Source of the DNA: Yamagishiella unicocca
Lineage: Eukaryota > Chlorophyta > Chlorophyceae > Chlamydomonadales > Volvocaceae
Reading direction: 5' to 3'
Length of the DNA stretch: 64,000 nucleotides
Assembly (NCBI GenBank): GCA_003116995.1
Contig: BDSL01000099.1
Location: 310,001-374,000 of the forward strand
A program made the translations under genes and the position numbers. Below are positions 23,400 to 35,200 of the stretch, piece by piece. Under the pieces are notes generated by a model, which was not told the DNA's origin, did no database searches, and was given only the letters and a program-made list of their open reading frames with translations. How positions within the stretch are numbered: position 1 is the first letter of the stretch; the number at the start of each line of letters is the position of its first letter.

Positions 23400-25750
23400 G
23401 CACGTCCATAGTTGCCACAGCTTTGTAGCTACCTTGCCCTTGACGTCCTGTCTCCGCGTGCTGCTTGATGGCACCCAACGCCTGCGGGGTCAAAGAGTTA
23501 AGATAGGCATCAGTGGACCTGCACCGGGCATTGCCATGATTACGACCAGCAGCTTGCAGAGCCCTTCGTAACTCATAAGCTCTCAGTGCACGCGCATCTA
23601 CCGATGGGCACACCCACAGCGGGTGTTCATGGAGAGACGAGTGACCGTGCGGCTATGCATGCATCGTAGCGCAATTTGAGCAGAGCCGGGGTGTGTTTAC
23701 ATGGGTGGGGCAGCAACTCGTTTGATGCCCTTATGTTTTTTCAGGATCACGAGTGCACCCACCGGCTCGCTGTGGTCGCCATTCTGGTCCTGGTCCTGCT
23801 GTTGGTCATCGTCCCGCGCTTGCCCTCCGGCGTGCAGCCATGAGGAGGAGGATCTGTAGCAGTACTCCCCCGAGGACGAAGGGACCCCCACAGACGTGCC
23901 AAGTCCGTCGCCGCGTTGCAGCGACCCGTGGACAGGGCCTGGAGAAACCTGTGGTTATCCCCATAAAACACAAGCAATATAAGTGACAGTGCCCTGCCAT
24001 TTCGCCTCCACACTATAACGACCCGAGAGTCGTTTCGCCTGCAACATGACACCACATACTGGAACGGTGGATGTTCTTACCTAGCCTTGCCTTGTCTCCC
24101 TCCTACAAGGCCTTCCATGACCCCCCCGTAATTCGTGTGAAATACCCTGGGGGCTGCTGCTCAAAGTCCCCATTCGTACCTGGTCCTGAAAATGGTACTG
24201 TACATCCAGCGAGCCGTCCGGTCGGCGCGAGCTCGTGCGTGTGATGACGCTGCACAGCTGCAGCGGTCGTCCATCGACCATAACCTCGCCTGGGTGGACA
24301 TGCGCGATGGGTACAACAAATGGGTGGGAGGCTGTACCCGGCAAACTTGGGTGGTTGACTTGACGTATTGCATGCGGCAGAGAGGGCCAGCTTAAGAGCT
24401 GCCACTTTTTGTGGAGGCACCAAGCAAACGAGACGTTCTACATGTCAGAGGCGTTCAAGATTGCGACACAGCCCCTATGTTGCCCGTAGAACTGCCTTTC
24501 CACCCCTACTGATGAGCGCAATGCCATACTCTGGAATAGTACGCTAGATGCATCTGCTGCGCTGTCTTCCTGGGCTGTGTGGTGGGCGATGCCATCCGTC
24601 TCGGGGCTGGCGCCTGTACGACCCAACGCCGCCGCTGCATATGGAGCCGCTACCACAGCCCCATGCTCTGCAGGTCGTCCTGCCGCATGTAGGAGACCTC
24701 GCAGCAGCGCATGCAGCCTAGCCAGTGCGGCCACAACGCGCGCATCCTCCACGAACGCAGCAGCGAAGCTGCCCTCAGTTTGGACCGTCGAACTTCCGCC
24801 GCCACCGGCTCCCGGTTGGGCACGGGGCGGGCAGCCGCCACTGCTCCATGCCAACAGGCGTTCCCGGAGTGCTGCCAGCCGCCTCTGGGCGCGGAGCTGC
24901 GGCTGTCGGAGGGCCTCGCCCCCCTCCTGCCCGGAAGACAAGCAGGCGATAGTTGTGAGCACCACGGTCATGCTCCCCAGGTCGAACCTCATGGATCCCC
25001 CCTCCTGCTGCTGCGTCGACGCCGCTGAAGACGCAAGGCGCCCTAGGTACTCAAAAAGCGGGTTCAGGACCCCAAGGCGCCTGTGTCATGGAATGGATTG
25101 TTTATTGTTGTTTATTAGTAAGGCACTTTTCGTAATGTTGCGCTCAGAACTTTGCAAACAAGGGTTGCCATCACCCTATTTGTGGCACTAGGGCCCCACA
25201 ATCAGTCCCACACTCGTAATGTGCAAGGCGCAATGACCGCATCGCCTCTATCCTTGCATCTGCACCCCGGCCATGGTAGCCACCCAGCGTGTTCACCGAG
25301 ACGTACCACTCACCTAAGCTGGGACCGGAACAAGGCGCTAGGCGGCGCCGCTAAGTTATGGACCAGCACGGCCGCGTACGGGGCAGTGGCGGGGCCGCGC
25401 AACAGGCGCGGCAGCGCTTCCAGCGCGCTGCTACACAGTAGCGCCTGGTGACACCTGATGGTATGAGGCAAACGCAATATCGTGGCGTTAGGCGAGGGTC
25501 GGTGGAGGAATTGGATTCCGAGTCAGGGCGGTGGCCTTAAAAGGGGCACCCACCTCACGTCAGCCGCCGCGGCTGCAAGTGCCGATACGCATGCGCCACG
25601 AACAGATTCTGCGTCTGCGGATTCCGCTACCAGAGACAGGGCTGGTGTTCTGGGGCATGTACGGCACAGAAAAGCGCTGCGCCCGCACAGACGTGCCGCC
25701 GCTGCCCTGCAGCTCTCATGCTCCTTCGCTACCTACTCCGCAAGACGATG
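23400..25750 (-). CDS. Candidate unidentified gene with Ala/Leu-rich helical segments
   Basis: Several minus-strand blocks look coding and are flanked by splice-like sites, but I could not chain them fully. From 5' to 3' they are near 25700-25560 (SLVAESADAESVRGACVSAL), 25441-25310 (SALEALPRLLRGPATAPYAA, then a GTGAGT donor), 25030-24560 (RRLAALRERLLAW; VVAALARLHALLRGLLHAAG) and 24345-24180 (HVHPGEVMVDGRPLQLCSV). The Leu/Ala-rich helices are reminiscent of ARM or HEAT repeats, but no family is assignable. Boundaries are approximate. It may be one gene with the next entry or separate. Confidence 0.35.
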
Positions 25751-25817
25751 GCAAATCCGGATGATACGAATTAAATCAGCATGATAGAACATAATCATGG
25801 GACAAATTATAGGCTTA

Positions 25818-28300
25818 ATATGGCGGGTTTGGGCCTGGCCACCTTGACGTGGCATGGCAGGCTCTAGCAGGCACGCAATCCAGGGACACCAGTAGTTGAC
25901 TGCCCAACAGGCGGCAACCAAACCAGAGGGCTTTCCTTATAAAGTCCTCCTGCTTCTGACGTTCATGCCAAGCGTGCCAAAATGTAACGTCAGGGTTCAT
26001 TAACCACCAAGCCCTATGGCGGTACATCCCCCACCTCCATGGCATCAGGCGGCCACATGCATCGTCGACGCCTATTCGGGGTGCTCACCTGTACCTCGGC
26101 CTGGCGAGCAGCAAGCAGTGACGACAGGCAACCATGGTTTGGGGGCAGAATTACTGTCGAAATTGTCGAATGGCCACTGCTGCCATCGCCGCTGGTGCTC
26201 CGATGGCCAGTACCACTGCTCACATCCTGGAGGGTGGTCACGAAGCTGTTGGAGGAGGCTTGGGCATCGGCACTTCGTACGCTGGTGTTGCTATCGCCAC
26301 CCTCGCTGGCGCTCCCCACATTGCTCATCGAACTCCTGCTGCTACCTGCCATGCTGCCGATGGCACTGTCGGAAACATCCACAGCGCAGCTCAGAGGGCG
26401 CGCCAAGCGTCGATTTAGGCGCCGGAGGGCGGTCTCAGCCCTAGCCTCGTCCCCTGATGCGACGGCCGCGAGTAACGGAAGGAGCGGGAACACCGCCGGC
26501 GGATGAGCTGCGAAGGCACCACGTGGTACGTTACCAAGGCGCCTGATGCCAGCGCCCTGCAGAGTCGCAAAGCATTTACGTAAGCCCAATGTCGCAGATG
26601 GTGCCGCCAGCACCACAGCTTGCGCGACATCCCTACCTGGCCTCCCGGCGGGTGGTCCGCTGCTGGCCACTCCTTGGGAGGCATACTAGTCCCGATCATT
26701 TGCGCAGCGCCTGGCATAGTTGGCGGCAGAGCACCTGTAACCTGCGCCGTCTGCTTCTCGGCACTGAGGCATGGCGCAGCCTGGCAATCAGCCGGCGCCG
26801 CTGGGTCGGCTTGGGATGTGGCCAGGGTGACGATGCACGTGATTGCGAGCAGAACCTCGCCTGCCCTCAGAGTGTGCGCTCTCAGGAGCACGTCGGTCAC
26901 GGTAGCGGCTGTAAAAGCAGCTTCCCGCGCACCCAGGGCTCCCGACATCATGTCCCCCGACAGCAGCTGTAACAGCGCCAAAAGGTACTGCTCCAGGGAA
27001 GGTGACACGGCGGGGCACTGGCTGAGGCCCCCTGATGGTGCCGGCTCTGGTGTTGGCCCCATAGTTACTGAGCAATCCTGTCCACGCTGCAGTTGTGGCC
27101 CTGGGCCAACCCCTATCCACGCCGACAGAGGTGGAGACGCAGGGTCGGTGCGCCCCACGGACTTGGTCGGCGGCACTGTCACTGCCTCCTGATTCTCGCT
27201 GCAGCAGGTGCTTCCGTCGGTTGAGCAGAGGCGTTGCGACGGTATGTCGCACCCTGCGTCCTCCGTGTTGCGTGACCTGCAATGGCCACCGTGGTTAAAG
27301 CACATCGGAACATTGCCGGGTTGAAGCAACCTGAACAAGGGTGACGTTTCAGATGGTTTTGATTGCGTTGAGGCCGCCGAGCATGGACATGGTGAAAGCG
27401 ACCCAGATTAGTTAAGACGACCGGAACGGGTCGACAACTTAATCAAACCTGGATTACGGAAGGAATGGACAGGATGCTGCAGCAGCACTGCGGGTTGTTT
27501 GTCAAGCAGCAAATGCAATCCGATTTCCAAGCTGAAGCCGCCTTAGGCAGGATGGCCCGTCGTGCGAGGGAAGGCCCCACGAGTTCCCATAGCTTGCTTT
27601 GTTCCTATCTCCACACACGCACACACACACACACGTACACACATACAGATACAAGTGTACTGGCACCCCATTGGCTAATGAAGATTCGCCAATTGCGTCA
27701 AGTCGATTCACTTCCTTGGCCACTGGACGCAAGCTAGACCAAAGGGTGACGCGCGCCCTGGTGTGCCGCGTACCTGGCTAGCTCAACCCATGTTGCTGCG
27801 GCTGCACGCCAGTCTTCTGTAAGCCGAACTCCTGTTTCCGCTTTTAGGTTTGGAAGGTCCGCCTGTAACAGCGTGGAAGTGCTGATTAGGGATCGATCAT
27901 GCGGCATGGACACCGTGTATGCCTGCGCTCCCTGCCTGTACATACCGGCTTAGCGCTGCTGCGATAGCTGGCGCTCCTGCGATTGCCATCGGTGCACTTG
28001 CCACAACCGATACCGCAACATGCACATGTAGGGACGCTTGACGGCAAGTCACCGTTGTAAGCGGTGGTTGTGTTCGGACCAACGCACTGCCTACGCCCAG
28101 CGTGATGGTGCTGCGACTCTACGGTTGGTGGTGGGCCGCCGATATTAGACTCGTACTCATCCACAGCCATTGAGGAAGTTTGCATTTGTGCCATGAGGTG
28201 TGCAAGCTCTCTCGGAGCCAAAGGCCAATGCCCGATTGACAGAGCCTCAAGGCAAAACGAAAGGCCGTAAGCAGATCCCCAGATACTGTCTGTGATAATT
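25818..28300 (-). CDS. Candidate unidentified multi-exon gene
   Basis: Minus-strand blocks with coding character: about 28270-28000 (FCLEALSIGHWPLAPRELAH; GGPPPTVESQHHHAG), 27930-27778 (RSLISTSTLLQADLPNLKAE, ending ATWVELAR with a GTACGC donor), 27290-26640 (SLEQYLLALLQLLSGD; REAAFTAATVTDVLLRAHTL), 26620-26090 (FPLLPLLAAVASGDEARAET, then a Ser-rich stretch) and 26010-25818 (WHAWHERQKQEDFIRKALWF, ending at a TAA). I recognise no domain. Start and some junctions are unresolved. Confidence 0.4.
27611..27656. repeat. CA microsatellite
   Basis: Imperfect (CA)n run cacacacgcacacacacaca, extending into gtacacacatacagatac. Confidence 0.9.
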
Positions 28301-29209
28301 TAACATTCGCAGGTATGTTCCGTGTAGCAAAGAGCGTGAATACTGCGTCTCAGCTTGGTCAGCTATAGCTAGTTCTGTCTACTGCGGCTGCAGTGCAGGT
28401 CACAGGGAAACGGACAGATGAGTGCGCCAGAGTGCTGTGAGAAACATATTGGATACCTTTGTTGGAAATGCAGTTTTACACCGCATTCCTGTAAATGGTT
28501 CCAGAACTGGATCCTGCTTGGGTGAACCGGCCTACCGGCATACAGGTGTCCAGACTCACTCCGAGATTGCAAACAACACCTACGAGTAACAATCATAACA
28601 CCTGCACATATGATGAAATTGTGGGTTAGGTGGGGAGCCAGCTTTACAATTTGTCAGTCGTCGTTGTCAGGGCTCCCCATAACGCAATAGCAGACAACCA
28701 TGACAACTTGGAGCATATACATTACGGCTTATTTAATAGCTGTGTGTATGGCAGGTATGCTTCGAGCGATTACGGGTCACTCGTGCGATGCGCCCGCCTT
28801 CAGGTCTTGCTACGAAGCCCGTGCAAGCAAGGGCCCAATGCTCTGCTATTAATCCATATAATGATCTCGAGCATAAAGGATCGGTGTGCTTCGAGGTTTC
28901 CGCCTGTGGGACGCGCCGTGCGTTAATAACCGAACGATTCGCACAGCGGTCCGTGTAGAAGAACATGTCAGCGCAGTGGCAATTTCATCCAATATAACGA
29001 TGTTAATTGTAGATTGTTAAGTGCCTTACGTCCGTGTCGACAGCGCCCACCGGGCTACGGTCGCTACGCGTCCTCCCCACCCCTTCACACACCGGCACTA
29101 AGCAACCTCAGTTCACTGCCGCAATAGCGCGTGCCACACTCGTGCGCACGTTAGCAAACACTATAAACTGCCCCTTTTTCCTGCCCAAATGCCTTCCTAC
29201 CTGCCACAG
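28301..29209. other. Stretch upstream of the FAS1 gene; first exon probably hidden here
   Basis: The FAS1 protein needs a signal-peptide exon upstream of 29210, because its first clear exon starts mid-codon. I could not find an ATG followed by a convincing hydrophobic segment here. The region is AT-richer, with no other supportable gene. Confidence 0.4.
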
Positions 29210-32200
29210 GCGCCCAAACACCCAGCCCACAGCAGTTCCCCGTCAACCAGTTGTCGTACAAAAGCATTCAGGAGTACCTAAATAATGAGCCCCAGTTGTC
29301 GCTCATGCTGCAGCTTGCCATCCCGTCGTACCAGATGCTAGCTCGTACAGGGACGACGGCCACAGTGTTTCTGCCGACTTCAGATGTGAGACGTGTAATG
29401 GTTTGCTAGGGCGTCACCGGAAGTTCAACAAGGGATCCTTGGCATGGCGGGGTGGGATAGGAGCGGAAACGTACGGGCGACCGCTGGGCCGGTTTGGCAG
29501 TGGCGATGGCGGGACAGGGTGTGAAGTGAGGTCAGGGGACGTGCTGCGGGATGTCCTGCAGCACGTCAGGGCTGCGGTTGCATTTCAGTGGGAGCGTAGC
29601 CTAACACATCTGGTGCCGTTAGCTCACGCAGCACCTGCAATCTCGCGCTTCGGGCAGCTCAGCCCCTAGCGAGGTGGTGTCGGTGGGCCTGGATCAAGCA
29701 CCCAACGCTGTTGTCGGGACTGCCTACCTTGAATGTTCGCGTGTTTGCCGGGGCCCTGTTGCCCTGATAGTTCTCGATATACGCCCGGCTGGAGGCCTTC
29801 ATGAAATTTACAATTCACCTTCCTCCTCAACTAACTATGAAGTACCAGGCAGGGGCCAAATGATAGCAGCAACTTCAACATGATCCTTCTTGCTGTGACC
29901 CAGGCAATCGCAACGTACCTGTACGAGCAATATGGCGTCCAAGAGCTTGCTGACCTGTGGTCGAATCCCACGCTCAACCAGGTGCGCCATCGGCTGCGTT
30001 GAGCGGTGACCTCGGGGGGATGGACCGTTTGCGGACGCACGTTGTACTGTAGTGCCGTGCATTGATGGAAGGAACGCGTGTGGACCGAGTCCTCACGGGC
30101 CAGCAGGCGTCCCTGCGCTGAGGCAGGCCCGGAACCAACCGGACTGCTCACCTGGGTGCAAGCATGGCAGCCCATGCTTGCGCCGCACTTCCCGCCCAAC
30201 TGTGCCCCTGCGCCCATGTGCTGTTTCGCCTCCCCTAGCTGCTCCTCGGCAATTTCAACTCAGTGGTGCTGCCGTACCACATTATCCCGGAAACGACGCT
30301 TTCGAGCAGCCAGCTGCTCACCGGCATGCAGATTACGACTTCGCTGGGGCGGCAGCTGACAGTCGAACGACCTTCTGGGTAGGTTACCCGTGGTGCGTGT
30401 GCGGCGGAAAGCGTGGGGAATGGCTCGGGGCGATGTCTGGTTGCTATCTCCTCATCGGAACAGGGATCGTTGCGCTGTGCAGCGAGCTTCGCGGTGGTAA
30501 GATATTTAGTCTCGCCTGGGAATCCACAACGCGATACAAGGGCGATTGGGATTAGCACATCATGAGCCATTCTAGTATTTGGTTTTAGCACCGTTTACGT
30601 CCACGACCTCATCCACACCGGTCATGCGGTTGCACATGCACCCACTCCGCAGGAAACTTGCAATACAGGGTGCGAGCAACACCGCCAACATCGTCAAAGC
30701 CAACCAGCTGCTGGTAAACGTAAGAAGGGCCGGGCGGGGCTGGCCATGTAACCTAGGAACATCCCACGTGGCCTCGTGTTTTTTAACGTGTGCATGGTAG
30801 ACGTCAGGCATAGGCTGCTCGGTAGGCCTTCATGTGCTTGCACTGAAGCTGTTATTCCTGCCGGAGGCGGCTGGGTGCCCTGTCCGTGACTGCTTCCATC
30901 GGACGCAACTGGGTTTTGATTGGCGGTGCAAGCCAGATGCGTCGGGGCGTGCGTCGGGGTGCGACAGGCAGGCAGCTGGGGTAGCGACATTGCCGTCGCT
31001 CCTTCATCCGTTGCTGGGTCCGTTTCCCAAGAGGCATGGACTCTGCCCTGACATTGCTGCCGTCGCACCTGTCGTTGCTCCCAGGGGCTGCGCTCTGGTC
31101 TCTCCTGTCTTGATGCCGAACCATGCACTGAGCATCACCTCCATGACCGCCTCTGCCTACTTACCCACGGTACCCTCCTCACCTCGTGGTCAAACGCACC
31201 GAAATGTGTGTACAGGGCCAAGTAATTTGCCATCTTATAGATGCCGTGCTGCTACCGGCTACTGGGAGCCCCCCTGAATCGGAAGGACTGCCACCACCAC
31301 CGCCGATCCGGAAGCCAACACTCAAACCACCGCCGATCCGACCACAGCCGCCTCCCTCACCGCCACCGCCACCGCCTCGGAAGCCTCCATCCCCCACCCC
31401 ACCACGTCCAAAACCTTCGCCTCCGACACCTTCATTCTCGCCACCTCCCAGACGATCACCGCCACCCTCGCCAAGCCCATTTCCCCCCCCGCCATCCAAG
31501 AGACCCCCACCAAAACTCCAGGCCAGGCCTCCTCCTCCTCTGCCATCTCCCTCGCCCTCACCCTCGCCTCTACCCAGACCCAGCCCCAGGCCTAGTCCCA
31601 AACCTAGCCCCAGGCCGCCCAGTCCCAGGCCGCCCAGTCCCAGGCCGCCCAGCCCGGAACCAGTCGGCCCCACGGGTAAGTCCTGGCTGGGGGCCATTCA
31701 CCAATGCTGCTACCGGACGCACTTGACACCCTGTCGCTATCCTAAAAGCCAATTCATGACGGCCACTGAACTTCAGTAAAACCGTAATGTTTCGGTACTA
31801 GGGGGTAAGGCAAGGCAGGGTGGCAGACGGGCATAACACATCAGGCCTAGGACCCTCCTGTGCCAAGCCTGGTCCCTCCACGCCGCCACACCTCTCGTCA
31901 GGACTTGACCTGGTAGCTGACCTGCGGGACCTGGGGGCCGTGGTAGATGAGATCCTGGAGATGCTGGCGGCGGCCCGGAGCAATGGCGAAGAGGCGCAGC
32001 TGTCACAGGTGGGCGCGCGGGATGGGCAGAAGCAGTGAACAGAATGAAGGAGGCTCCAAGCAGGACCTGCACCGATCTGCACACAGAGCTTTGAGCCTTG
32101 GGCTTTGCTTCTGGGGTAGCGGCTTTGGAGGCTGACACGTCCAAACTGCTCCCGTATTCTGTTCCCCTAGGTGCTGCCAGTGCTAGCCCGCCTCAGCCCC

Positions 32201-35200
32201 CACGTGGCTGCCCAACTCAGCCGCAGTGACACCACCGTAGCGACGTTTTTCCTGCCATCATCGGAGGTGAGTTAGTGCCCTAAATGGGAAGTACTGCTTG
32301 AGAAGAGTGAAAGCGCCGGAATATGCCTTCATCAATTCACGGTATTCGCAGTAATGCTCGGTACTCCGTCCCTAAACACCAACCGCCGGCCGGAATCCTA
32401 CGTGTCACCGCCTTCACCGTGGCCCACCGCCCCTCATTCTTCGTCAGGCTTTTGCCGTCTACCTTGACGCGCTTGGAGATTTGCAATCACTGGAGCTGCC
32501 CTCCCTGCTGTCACTGTATCGCCGCACGCTCACCACCATCGCATATCACGCGGTACCTGGCGGCTCAGCCAGGCGTATCTATATGGCGGCTGACCTTCAG
32601 TCCGCAGCGACCGCAGCAGGGGGCGGCGGGGCGGCGCTGCCATCCCTGGTGCCTGACGCAATGCTAGGGGTCATACTACAAGCAGGGTGAGCCGAATAGC
32701 CGGGGGCGGCCAGAGCAGGAAAGCTGTGCAGCCGAATCAACAGTTGTGGCTGTAGCCTTGCGAGAGCGAGCGTGGGCCGTCCGCGAGAGGCCATGGGTTT
32801 GGGAGGGAAAGGATTTCCGCCGCTGATGTGAAACAGGGCGAATCGCGGAGCTATCCTGCCATCGTCGCAACCGTCGCGCCCGCATCCCTGGCAACCACGT
32901 TTTGTACTGCTTTTGTCCCTGGTCCCTGCCTCCCTCGACCGCTGGTCCCTGCCTCCCCCAACTGCTTTTGTCACTGGTCCCTTCCGCTTCCAACTGCTTT
33001 TGTCACTGGTCCCTGCCTCCCCCAACTAGGAACCTCGTCCAAGTATTGGGCTCGGACGGAGGCACTGGCAAGATCGTGCAGGCGGACTTGGCTGTCGGCG
33101 AGGTGAGGCTGTCCCAGTTGAACGCAATACCAACAATGCGTAGTCAGCAGGCGGCGTGTGGCCCTCGGGCGGGCTGACGCTGAGGGAGCACGGAGTGCTA
33201 CCTCGTTTCACAGGGCGACAGTCGGAGCCCATTGCAAGCGAGCTCTTCACGACATCGCATACACCACACTCAAGGCCACTCAAGGCCACGCGCGGGGTTC
33301 TCTCCCTTATCCAACCCGACAGTTGTTCCCCGCGTCCCCGCCCGCCCTCTTTTCCCCCCTACCAACTCCGCAGCGCCTGATACTTCACGTGATCGACGAG
33401 GTGCTCGTCCCGCCCGCGAATGCAAGGATGTCCCTCGCTGGTCCAAAGCCGCAAGGTAGGGCTTGCGGTTGCCGGCCTGCAAACCCCAAAACTTCCTCAC
33501 CCTCCTTCAGTGACATAGTTCCGCACCCAGCCATCTCTCCCTACATAAGACGTTTTGGGCCCGTACCGCTTTGCGCAGTTCGCACCTTCCCGAGCCTGCT
33601 GTCGTGGCTGGCCGACCCCGCCAACCTGGACGCCACCGTGTGGCATGTGATGCGGGCGGTCCTGCCAGACGACTTCTTCGCCCCGCTGGACGACCCCAAC
33701 TTGGTGGCCACCCTTTTCCTGCCAGCGGAGGATGTAAGCAGGGGAGAGGAAGGGCAAACGACGCGCAGGGTTGGGCGCGAATCAGGCAATCAGGCAATCA
33801 GGCAATCAGGCAATCAGGCAATCAGGCAATCAGGCAATCAGGCAATCAGGCAATCAGGCATGGGATGGCGCGGCCGGAAGCAATGTACCAGCGCATAAGC
33901 GAAGAAGCGAGCAACGTGGTTCGTGCGCTGAGTAGAGTGGGTTGAGAGGAAATCCGTAGGTCGGCACTTAAACATCCGTAGGTCGGCCCAAGTAGGGTGG
34001 GCTGGGTAGGGTGGGCAGGCGTGGCCGACCCGGAGCCGTCCCGTGTGCGTGCACAAGCCAGCTTATCATACCCAGTGCGTGCGATACACGAATGCACCGC
34101 GGGACGCAACCCTTGCCAGGCTGCTGTACACAACGGAAACCGCGGCCCTCATCGCCCTAGCGCCCCATCACCGTCATTCCTAATCTCTTTCGATGTTACT
34201 TTCTGGCCCCCAACCTGGCATCGCCCTCAGATCATCCTCCGACCCCGCCATGCCCACCCTTGCACAGTCCCTCCTGTCCAGCCCCGCAGTCCTCGAGGCG
34301 CTGTCCGCCCCGCCAGCCGACGCCGCCAAGATGCTGGCGATTGTCCTGAAGGCGCACATGCTGCTGGGGGTCGCACTGTCGCGTCAGGGACTGTCGTTCA
34401 TACATTACGGCGAGGTCCTCTCCAGCGCAGCGAACTCGGAGCTGCGTTTTAATCACGCGGACAGGTGGGACCGGCCTGGGATAAAAATAAGAGATATCAT
34501 ATGTGCGCATAGCCACGACACCTGCATGTAAGCCATGTGCCTCAGGCTGCTTCCTCTATCACTGACATGTGTGCCCCGCCGGTGCACGCACGGCAATGGA
34601 CCTGTGCTGCGCACAGGTGGGATGGGCCCAAGCCTACCAGGTATAAAGGGTGTGTCCCCAGTGATATGCGCGCGCGAGGGGGATCCGTGTGTCCAGGTGG
34701 GGCTCCGCTCCCGGAAACATATGCTGAGAGCGAGCTTGGGAAGTGCACGGGGACTGCTTGGGTGGATTGCGGGCTAGTAACTGTTACTGTGGGACTAAGG
34801 GCGCACCGGTGGCCGCTCATTCCAACGTGTGCCTGGGCAGTAGGATTAGCGGGGTCCCGTGATCTTATGCAACGCTGCGAGGTGGCCTTTTGTTGCCACC
34901 ATCATGGTGCCACAGCTCTGATCCCACGACTCTCGGACCCTGCCCCCGGTACTTTGCAACGCACTGCAGCATGGATCTGGTGAACGGCATCTTCGTCACG
35001 TATTATGACCGCCTAGCGGGAAAGGTGAGTAGCAACCGCGCGGGGCCTTGTTTCTACCTGCTGGCGTCCGTGCACGTGATGGCAGGCGCCTAAGCTGTCC
35101 GGACTGGACCTCCAGTCCCAAACCCTAAAACCCTAAAACCCAGCAACACCTGGTGGGACGCAGGTGTACATACACATCCTTTCTACCCCGCTATGGGTGG

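Noticed and set aside
31179..31697. Gly-rich 172-aa minus-strand protein
   Set aside because: Exact antisense of the Pro-rich linker of the FAS1 gene; Pro codons read as Gly on the other strand.
35119..35141. True telomere or subtelomere at this position
   Set aside because: Only 2.5 repeat units inside an intron of a well-supported gene; at most an interstitial remnant or chance.
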